A stretch of 64,000 bases of DNA, taken from Rhynchosporium graminicola. Its lineage: Eukaryota; Ascomycota; Leotiomycetes; Helotiales; Ploettnerulaceae. The stretch's first letter is position 1. Each line of letters begins with the position of its first letter. This document shows, piece after piece, positions 24,961 to 32,613 of this stretch. Below the pieces are notes generated by a model. That model saw only the letters and a program-made list of their open reading frames with translations. It was not told the origin of the DNA and searched no databases. A program made the position numbers and the translations under genes. The stretch covers positions 124,001 to 188,000 of the forward strand of contig FJUW01000041.1 of NCBI GenBank assembly GCA_900074885.1. The letters run 5' to 3'.

Positions 24961-25311
24961 TATATTACCCCCTTCTAAGATAAAAGCTCGCCCTCGAGCC
25001 TTGAAGAATCGAACAAAGGAAATAAAGTAAGTATAAAACGAAATTAAATATAAAGATAACCTTCTAAATTTCTATTAAACCGAAACCGTAGATACTAATT
25101 CAGTACCGAGATTATCTCTTCTATAGAAGGAAACGTAATCTCCGGTAATTATAATACCGAGTTTTGCTAAATAAGCGAGGCTAAGCGAGTGATTAAAACA
25201 CTTGAAGGTTACGAAAGAAACGAAAGTCTAAATCGAATTCTAAAGAAGCTAAAAGATTAAGGAGAGTCAGATATCTTTATTAAGTAGATATAGAAAGTAT
25301 TAAATTAAAAG

Positions 25312-25659
25312 TTCTAGTAGAAGGAGGTCGATTCTGCTAAGGGGGATAAATTATACCGGGATATAGGGATTACAAGTCGAATTCTGATAATTTCCGCTAG
25401 GGTAATAAGCTACTTCGTCCTAGCCTAAAAGTAAGGTTTTTCGCTATTAGAGCTACTTTCGGAAGGTTAAAGTCAAGTAAGGAGATAAAGGTTCTTTTCT
25501 AGTAGAAGGAGGTCGATTCTACCGAGGGGGACAAATTATACCGGGGTACAGGGGTTACAAGTCGGATTCCGGCAATTTCCGCTAAGGTAATAAGCTACTT
25601 CGTCCTAGCCTAAAAGTAAGGTTTTTCGCTATTAGAGCTGCTTTCGGAAGGTTAAAGTC
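25312..25659. repeat. 185-bp tandem repeat entering the gap
   Basis: Copy A is 25312-25496. Copy B starts at 25497 and is cut by the N run after 163 bp. Both share TTCTAGTAGAAGGAGGTCGA at the start and GGAAGGTTAAAGTC near the end. Most differences are transitions, with A/T in copy A. More copies are probably hidden in the gap. Confidence 0.9.
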
Positions 25660-25863
25660 NNNNNNNNNNNNNNNNNNNNNNNNNNNNNNNNNNNNNNNNN
25701 NNNNNNNNNNNNNNNNNNNNNNNNNNNNNNNNNNNNNNNNNNNNNNNNNNNNNNNNNNNNNNNNNNNNNNNNNNNNNNNNNNNNNNNNNNNNNNNNNNNN
25801 NNNNNNNNNNNNNNNNNNNNNNNNNNNNNNNNNNNNNNNNNNNNNNNNNNNNNNNNNNNNNNN
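25660..25863. other. Assembly gap (N run)
   Basis: Unknown bases, about 200, interrupt the transposon at the tandem repeat. The size is likely a scaffolding placeholder. Confidence 0.98.
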
Positions 25864-25995
25864 CTTATATAGTCTAGTACGAAGGAAACAGAAAGATGCA
25901 GAGCTCTGAAGGAGTCTGCACCTTCTATATATATAAGGAGGGTATGCCTAAGGCACCGATACTGGCCCGTATCTGCCACGTATACCATGCGCCGT
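25864..25995 (+). repeat. 132-bp transposase segment, copy 2
   Basis: The matching copy of 24829-24960. It continues directly into the downstream transposase (HASLKKDKSRIS), so this copy is the collinear one for the C-terminal half. Confidence 0.9.
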
Positions 25996-27050
25996 CACAC
26001 GCTAGCCTAAAGAAGGATAAGTCTCGAATATCTCTTATTATTTATATAAACGCTATAGGAAGTAATAAGCTTCTAATATAGTGTATTAGAAAGTATAAAA
26101 CGCCGCGCGCTTTACGGAATATTAGCGTTTCGACTATAGGAGGCGAGTAGCAGTAGAATAAGAAGGCTTAGATGAATATAGTTATTATGATTAACTAGCT
26201 AAAAGCTTTCTATCGCTATATTAGTAATAGAACTATCTTACTAGCTATAGATAACTTCTTAGCTTATTATACTAGCTTAGAACTATATCCGCTACCTACG
26301 AATATTCGGATTTACTAGCTACCTCTAAACTCGACGAGTCGTTTCTAACCTCTTAATTAAGGTATTATTCAGAATCTCAAGGCCTATTACTATCGTTATT
26401 AGCTATAATATATAATCGACTACCTTAAAAGAGAAGATAAGCTAGTATAATCTATAAACGTCTACTTAGCTCTACGATAGGTATTCCGGAGTTAGTTTAT
26501 AAACGTTAGTAATACGATAATTTATAACTACTTCCGGAAATCAACTCTAGTCGTAGCTCTAATAGCTCTTCCGATATTACTTTAGCTAGCTAATCTTATA
26601 TAGCTTTATTAATAAGCTTCAATAGTAGTAGATATCAGGGACGCTATAAGTTTGAGTAACTTCTTAAACCCCCCGGAAGAAGCTATAACGGACGTAATTA
26701 ATATAGAGAACAAGCAGACTAACGACGCTTTATTATAAGAGATAATAGAAGATCACTTATAAAGCGAAACTCTAGAGGATAAAGATAAGGCTAGAGACTC
26801 AGTTCTAGAGCTAGAATACTCTATTTAAGACGTAAGGCAGGCTTTAAAGGTATTACTTTACTTTATAGAGAAGCAAAGAACTATAAATACAAGTTATATA
26901 CGAGTAATTAAGCGCTACGAGCAGGAGTTATAGTCTATAGAGAGAGACTCGCTCTCCTAGGGTTCCCTTGATAGGTAGCTTATATAATATAAACTCGTTC
27001 CTTTATAACGATATATCCGTTATAACGATATTTTTGACTATCCCGAATCA

Positions 27051-27074
27051 ATCGTTATAACAGGGGTTTCACTG
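27051..27074 (-). repeat. Right TIR of pogo element
   Basis: Perfect 24-bp inverted copy of the left end, followed by the TA target duplication and then protease coding sequence. Confidence 0.97.
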
Positions 27075-27241
27075 TAGGAGGTTGTGGGGTACTTAGAGGA
27101 GAGACGGTGGTGCTCGGCGGTGGGGGAGAAGGGCTGGGGTGTTAAAGGTGCAAGTACATCGAGGCTGAATGCGGAGCCGACAGGTGAGGCTATGAATGCA
27201 TGGGTTGTTGACAATATGAGGGCTGTCAAGCCAAGCTTCAT

Positions 27242-28208
27242 GAGAGAGGTCGAGGTGTCTGAACGGAACATCGTGCACGGCTGTAGGAAGGATAGTGTAC
27301 GAAGGGGAGGGTTCCGGTATGAGAATATGAAGAAGACGGGTGAGATGGTAGGCACGGATACGGATACAGATAAAGAGCTATAAGTATGAAGCTCGAAGTC
27401 CGCGAAGCAGACAGAAATGTCACACTCGCTCTCTCCCCGTCGATCCGGACCTGACAGGGGCGGGCTTATACTCTATACTTTCTACTTGTATCAAGGGTCG
27501 ATTCTCACCCAAATTCTCCTACAAACTCATTGTGGCCAGGTTCAGTGCAGAGCCACGGAGAAACGTCGTGTTCGAATTTGTCCTCGCACAGCCGAAAGAT
27601 CGTCAATTATGGGTCCGTGTTCATGTTCATCTCAAATACGAGTACGGAAGTATAAGTACAGTACTATCACCCCCCCGGTTTAAACGTTAAAACATTCTAC
27701 AGCGAATGTTTTAACGTTTTAACCAGGGCTGGGGGGTCAGTACTATGCAAAGTATGAGAAGCATGACTCGCTCGGATCTTTACGCATCCTTCGTATATTT
27801 GGTATTTGGGATAAACAAACCCCTACCATGCATGTAGAGTGGTTCTACTTCGTACGAGTACTGTATAAAAGTAGTTCGTCCTCGTCATCTCATTGAATAC
27901 GATACGATATCAAGACCCGGCACTCCCCGTAACAGGCAATAAAGTAGATAGGACGTGCGAGTAACTTTCTACCAGCCATGATCCATGCGCATCTATCTAC
28001 AAGTATCTTGCCGAGTCCGCACCGCCGTCGAGAATCGACGTAAAAATAGAAACAAACTCCTACTTAATTTAGTGTATTGAAGACCAGGACCTTGGTCGTC
28101 AAGTTCGAAAGCAAGTTACAACATTGAGCGGTGCTGCTTCTACTTGCCTTTACCGTCTCCTTCCTCTATCCACGTCTACCAATCTCTCTTTCGTGAGCTT
28201 CAACCAAC
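27242..28208. promoter_or_regulatory. Shared divergent promoter of two aspartic protease genes
   Basis: This 967-bp space separates two pepsin-like genes transcribed outward. It contains the foldback at 27660-27744. No other gene was recognised in it. Confidence 0.55.
27660..27744. repeat. 85-bp foldback (hairpin-forming inverted repeat)
   Basis: Inner arms GGTTTAAACGTTAAAACATTC (27677-27697, written here as two blocks GGTTTAAACG and TTAAAACATTC) and its complement at 27704-27724 match at 20 of 21 positions around a 6-bp loop. The symmetry extends outward through a C6/G6 block to AGTACT on each side. It could be a miniature inverted-repeat element or a strong regulatory hairpin. Confidence 0.85.
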
Positions 28209-29554
28209 ATGTTCGAATTCAAAAGAGTCTCGCTCGTTTTCCTCACGGCTAGCACTCTCCCTGTTTTCGCCCTCACAACTGCCACTTCTAAGCTTCCCAC
28301 TAGTACAATTGTAGTGCCTTTAACTCGAAACGTGGGCTTATCGGCATATTACGCGGAATTTCAAGTCGGAACACCGCCCCAAAAAGTGTTGCTCAAAGTC
28401 GACACTGGAAGCCCAAGATATGCGTTCTTAGACCCGCGAAATCCGTCGTGTGTTAGTGGTTCAACGGCATGCACGACTTTTGGCACTTTCGATAATTTGA
28501 CTTCTTCGTATGTGCATTAATTGCCCCATTCTTCTCACTGAATGTTTTCCTGACCGCGGATTTTCTTTCAGGACTTGTCGATATGTAGATTCAGGGTTCC
28601 AGGATGCCCTTGTCGATTATGGCAGTGGATACTATCTCAGAGACACATTTAAGCTCGGGGGCGTTTCTGTAGAAGACATGTTCTTTGGATATACCTCCTT
28701 CTTCGCTTTTTCTAGTCATGTATATCCCCCAATCTCGACAATTGCAGGTACGTTATTCATCAAACCCAACAACGTGATTGAGTGCTGAATTTTACCTAGG
28801 CTTATCCCTCGAATGTCAATTTGGAGGCCCTGGCTGTGACGGCAAAGGAGCATATTTGTTGCCTGAACTGAAGAATGCTTCTGCGATCGATTATATGTCC
28901 GTGAGCTTCTATCTCGGATCAGATGATGCCAACATAACATCGGCGCAGATGATCTTGGGAGGAGCTTATGACAAGGCCAAAGTTGATGGAGAGCTATTCA
29001 CCGTCAACATGGTCGACCCGCGTGACGCAGAGCTTGCGAACTCGCAAACGAACTCTGTCAACGTGACAGCGATGGAATTTGTGTCTGATGGCGGCAACCG
29101 AACTTCGGAGACCTACGGCGAGAAGAACGTCGGTGTCCCGGTTTTGCTTGATACGGGTGTAGCATCTTGGTATATGACCAAGTTGATTTTCAACGCCGTC
29201 TTCGCTGCTCTTGGTGGAAGTGGCGAACCCAACCGCGCCAGTCCATATCAACCTGTCGACTGCAAATACCGTGATTCTAGCTATTCGAAGAGTTACCTTT
29301 CGGTGCAATTTGGCACGGCTGGAGCCATCAAGGTCCCATTGAACAGTCTCGTAACGAAGTTCGCTGATGGGACGTGCGGTTCTTTTATTTATGCTCGGGG
29401 CGACACAATTAATACATTTGGAGTCGCGTTTCTTCGCAGTGCGTACATCGTTTATGACCAGGAAAATCTCTGCGTGTCATTAGGTCAAGTGAAGCATTCG
29501 AACAAGACGGAAGTCGTAGCGTTTCCAAAAGGAGGGTTTAAACCTAGTCCCTAG
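28209..29554 (+). CDS. Pepsin-like aspartic protease, secreted
   Basis: Three exons are inferred: 28209-28507, 28572-28747 and 28800-29554, giving about 409 aa. A signal peptide is visible (SLVFLTASTLPVFA). Family A1 features: YYAEFQVGTPPQKVLLKVDTGS with the first catalytic Asp at residue 65; a flap-region equivalent in the second exon (ALVDYGSGYYLRDTF); and a second catalytic site LLDTGVASWY with Asp276. Four or more Cys could form disulphides, and several Asn-X-Ser/Thr sites are present. The first site reads DTGSPRYAF instead of the common DTGSxxLW, and the second is DTG followed by Val instead of Thr/Ser; both are tolerated in fungal members. No C-terminal GPI segment is evident. It is the likely surviving relative of the disrupted protease on the other side of the promoter, but the two sequences are quite different. 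Confidence 0.9.
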
Positions 29555-29703
29555 GGTTCGTTCTCAAGTGTGAGAAAGGTATATAATGTCGTTGATTAGC
29601 GAGCTGGCCACTTTTCCTTGGCACGTCATTTCAAACTTGAATAAATCAACCGCAATATATCATATCGGATGCAATCCAGAAGGATCTGAAGAGCTAGACG
29701 TAT

Positions 29704-30670
29704 TTAGATATACTTGACAAGTTCCTGCATTATGATCAGTCTTACTGCCAGTGCTACAGCGCCGACCAGACAGACACCCCTCTTTCCAATTACCCCCCTC
29801 TGCACGCAAGTTGCGTCGTACCTGCTTCGCATCTGGGCTAAGATATGCTGTGTACCCTCTACTGCCAGTGCTCCCCCTCGACGAAAGTGAGGCTTTGAAG
29901 TCCTACGACGTTTAAATAGGGCTCCACTAGCTACTGGAAGGGAGTTACAAACCTCGTTATCACCGTTGTCAAAGAATGGTGTCTTCCCTACGGAGCCGAG
30001 CGATTTGAACCCAGTTTTATTCTTGGTTACCATTTGCAACCCTTTGATATCGATCTTCCCAGAATCCGCCACAGAGCGTCTCTTCGCAGGCGATACAAGC
30101 ATTGCAGTGATTGAATGTGCTTGACTCTCTGGTTCTCTTGATATTATCTAATCATCGTTTCGTATATCCTTCGATTTTCTCATCTTACGTCCATGAGATC
30201 GATTTGCTTCATATGTCGTAGTGTCGTCGTCATCCTCGGTCACTTTGCTCATTTCGGGTTTATTCTCCTCCAACGCTAATATTAGCTCGAGCGAAAAATC
30301 ATGATCCTGAGTTTTCCTGTCCACTGGTTCTAGCCCCTCTGCTTTTGATTTAACAACATCCAAGACTTTTTCTGGACCATGGATTCCAGAGAGCTTATCT
30401 ACGGCAGCACCAGCTTCTCGGAGGACAACCCTACTGGCAGTCTCCAGCTTTTGTAATTGCTCAATCTTCAATTTTCCCTTCTCCGCCAAATCTCCCGCCT
30501 GGTCCCTGAATTTTAAAGCAAACAGCCCTGCATTTTGATCCTCTTTGAATTGTGCATCAAATTTGGCTACCTGCTTCTGGATTTCGATGGCGTTTCTTCT
30601 TACCCAGTCTCCTGTACAACAGGCTATTGACTCGCCCTGCTTTCTCGTGACATCTTCAAGACAGAAGTTA
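29704..30670 (-). CDS. Unassigned gene with coiled-coil region and C-terminal membrane segment, 5' end unresolved
   Basis: A long reverse-strand frame runs from about 30733 to 29704, broken once by TAG at 30148. That TAG lies inside a plausible 54- or 60-bp in-frame intron with a GTAAGA donor after SHG(R). The upstream part reads WVRRNAIEIQKQVAKFDAQF and continues as a helix-rich, charged region (KGKLKIEQLQKLETASRV). The downstream part has Lys/Arg clusters (SPAKRRSV, KRRRTSK) and a hydrophobic stretch (VCLVGAVALAVRLIIM) close to the end. No in-frame ATG begins the upstream part, so a first exon is missing from this model; an ATG near 30655 in another frame could supply it. The family is not recognised. 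It may also be a decaying gene. Confidence 0.4.
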
Positions 30671-30860
30671 GACGTTGCAGTAGCAAAGGTTATAGAGCAA
30701 ACAGCCCACTGGATGACTCTTTTGTCTGCTCAGGTACTCACTCACACCTCGCGCGCGGCTCTGCACTAAAAGCAATTGATTTCTTTAGAGTAGCTGTGCC
30801 GGTCTCACGAAGAAGTTTTCCGAGGCAGGATTAAGATTTTCCTCTTTACATATCAGCTTC

Positions 30861-31805
30861 TCATGTCTCTCCCTTCCATACCGTGCCCAGAAAGCCAGCG
30901 ACATCCTCCATCTCCTGCTCATCTATCCAGTGATGAAGACGCGTATAAGAATTGAAGGATACATCTACATCAAGCTTCTTAAGTGCCTCTTTCATCTCTA
31001 CTCCCCATTGAAACTGTACTTTGATGTCCATCTTCCCATGACCAAGAAAGATCGGCGCATCCAGGTAATGAGCACTGGGACGCCACTCGTCATTTGCAAC
31101 ATCAAGCTCCAGCAATCTTCGAATGTAGGCAGTCGCAGCTACCCTCTTAGTATCGATATCTCCAGCAACAATTCTTCCGCAAATGTGCCTTGATGTGTTT
31201 ACTGGAATGACATCCTCGATCTGGCGACGGAAAGGTAGCCATCCACTAAGTCCAATGAACCCACCAAAACCAGGCTGGAATCCCGAACGATGCAATTCCC
31301 CAGTGAGAAGAAGCATCAGGCCAACGGCAGAGCCTTGGCTAAATCCTGCGAGAACCACTTTCCCATCTCCTTTTCCATCAAGCAGTTCAGTCTCATTCCT
31401 CACTAACTCGGCAATATACAAAGAGCTCTCTCGCATTCCATCGATCATTTGCGTCTCTCCTTTGGTCCTATCTCCAAAGTCGGTAATATCAAACCATGCA
31501 TGAGTCTCCTGGCCGCCAAAAACAGTTGTCTTCCTGGATGCACCGGTTGGAAACACAAACTTGCAGCCAGGGAAACATTCTGGTAGGGTAAATTTGTTGT
31601 CTGCGACCTGAGCTGTTAAGACGTTTGCCGGAACAGTGTGAGGTAGTGAAAACTTGCTAGGGAGGAATAATCCGGCAAGTTGCGGGCCAGTTTGGGAGGT
31701 GCCGTGAAGTATGATGAGGGTAGTCGTATGAATTGCAGTTGGAAGTCTGACATATGGTTCGGGATGAGTGGCTATGCCGGTCGGACTCGACAATCGATCA
31801 CTCAT
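30861..31805 (-). CDS. Serine esterase, carboxylesterase/acyl-protein thioesterase-like
   Basis: A single exon of 314 aa. It has an alpha/beta-hydrolase fold of the phospholipase/carboxylesterase (Abhydrolase_2) type: oxyanion region LIILHGTSQTG (residues 30-40), nucleophile elbow GFSQGSA with Ser156, Asp260 in LGHGKMD, and His291 or His292 in TRLHHWI. The family includes acyl-protein thioesterases and broad-range short-chain esterases. At 314 aa it is longer than the 220-230 aa thioesterase APT1, with extra sequence after the first strand, so a general esterase role is as likely as depalmitoylation. There is no signal peptide, so it is probably cytosolic. The start is the ATG at 31805. Confidence 0.88.
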   Translation of the reverse strand: MSDRLSSPTGIATHPEPYVRLPTAIHTTTLIILHGTSQTGPQLAGLFLPSKFSLPHTVPANVLTAQVADNKFTLPECFPGCKFVFPTGASRKTTVFGGQETHAWFDITDFGDRTKGETQMIDGMRESSLYIAELVRNETELLDGKGDGKVVLAGFSQGSAVGLMLLLTGELHRSGFQPGFGGFIGLSGWLPFRRQIEDVIPVNTSRHICGRIVAGDIDTKRVAATAYIRRLLELDVANDEWRPSAHYLDAPIFLGHGKMDIKVQFQWGVEMKEALKKLDVDVSFNSYTRLHHWIDEQEMEDVAGFLGTVWKGET

Positions 31806-32613
31806 ATCGCGATAATCTCAGTTCGTGATTGCTCTGTTGCCAAGTTCTGACATCAGTTGGTGGCACGATGTGGCATGAACACCGCACTATACTCAGAATG
31901 CGGAATTGCTGAATAAGTTTATATTGCGCCTGCACCGATATCGATCGGACTGGGCATTGTAACACACACTAAGACCCAAGACCGTTAGTTCCTTATAGGA
32001 GCAAGGGACTGCCAGGCAAAAATATCCCTCAACTGGAACTAGTGATAGGTAGTATAGGTAGACAGAGCGGTTTACCCTCTGAACATAATTTATTATACCT
32101 AGGTACCTAGTAATGCTATGTCGTTAAAGTGGATACTCGCTTAGGTTATAGTCTGCAGCAAGTGAGGGGCTTAGTGTGCCTGGGCTGATGAGAAATTGTC
32201 ACCTTCGAAGGCTTCAAGTTTAGATATATACGGGTTTTAGATCGCAAAAGCTGCATTTATCTAAATTCTTCCAAGTATCACATTCATTATTAACAAGCGC
32301 ACAGGGCTCCGCGATGCATTCGAGCATCTCCAGAAGCTCACCCACGTGCGGAACAAATCAAAAGATCATATGAATCTTCCCAAACGCCCCAACGACCTCG
32401 CTAGATTGCAAAAACCGAAAGCCGAAAATTGCCTTCAAGCTCACCAGTATACTACTCGATTTCCCTGTCTCCCTCCTGCTGTTATTAGAAGGTCCAAAAC
32501 GTTCTCCTGAAAGAACTCGTAATCGCTTCGATGGGTGTCGTCGTCTCGAATGGCCGTGGTATTCATCACAAGAGACAAATGACCTGTTGCCTTCAGTCTC
32601 ATCGCTAGTTCAG
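31806..32613. other. Intergenic, nothing seen
   Basis: Lies between the esterase start and the LST4 3' end. It contains a short TACCTAGGTACCTAG-like stretch near 32095-32110. No gene or RNA was recognised. Confidence 0.5.

Larger units (their letters stand above)
24961..25863. mobile_element. Second nested insertion with assembly gap
   Basis: Sequence foreign to the transposase starts after GCGCCGT at 24960 with TATATTACCCCCTTC. It contains no usable frame, includes two copies of a 185-bp unit, and ends in N at 25660-25863. A decayed retroelement is likely, but no reverse transcriptase or integrase motif is visible. Confidence 0.6.
24032..27007 (+). pseudogene. RIP-damaged Fot/pogo transposase
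   Basis: The reading frame from the ATG at 24032 shows an N-terminal helix-turn-helix/CENP-B-like DNA-binding region (SQLTISESL-type helix if stops are read as Gln; PQYQGKPYPEFS-like; LKSYKKRYNV). The first catalytic Asp follows in the IDETGLF motif, which is split by the 125-bp insert. After the gap the frame resumes from 25864 with KAPILARIC, then AIDNF (second Asp), then LPLNSTSRFQPLNQGIIQNLKAYY. At the third catalytic site the usual Asp reads Asn (GAT-to-AAT type change). At least fifteen in-frame TAG/TAA codons lie downstream of the gap, nearly all one C-to-T step from CAG/CAA. No active protein can be made. Confidence 0.85.
23881..27074. mobile_element. Fot/pogo-type DNA transposon, defective, with nested insertions
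   Basis: The element has perfect 24-bp terminal inverted repeats beginning CAGTGAAACCCC and ending in the mirror form. It is flanked on both sides by TA (23879-23880 and 27075-27076), as expected for the Tc1/mariner-pogo superfamily. The interior encodes a pogo/Fot transposase on the + strand, now full of stops. It also holds a 125-bp solo-LTR-like insert, a second insertion region with a 185-bp tandem repeat and a 203-bp run of N. Total length in the assembly is 3194 bp; the true length is unknown because of the gap. The interior is TA-rich and the pattern of TAG/TAA at Gln positions fits RIP. Confidence 0.93.
22867..27241 (-). pseudogene. Pepsin-like aspartic protease gene split by a pogo transposon
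   Basis: The reverse strand encodes a family A1 aspartic protease in two pieces. The 5' piece (27075-27241) starts MKLGLTALILSTTHAFIASP, a good signal peptide, and runs through a propeptide-like stretch to YPTTSY. The 3' piece (22867-23880) continues at LSTRELDPTKQQG and carries both catalytic motifs, DTGSANLWVYS and VDSGTSLVYLP, with several Asn-X-Ser/Thr sites and two Cys near the C-terminus. The two pieces are in the same frame across the TA target, so the allele would be intact without the insertion. The 3' piece has no in-frame ATG near its start (the frame opens with GTG inside the transposon), so no functional secreted enzyme is expected. Further upstream in-frame Met codons exist (27271, 27355) but the signal peptide favours 27241. 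Confidence 0.88.
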
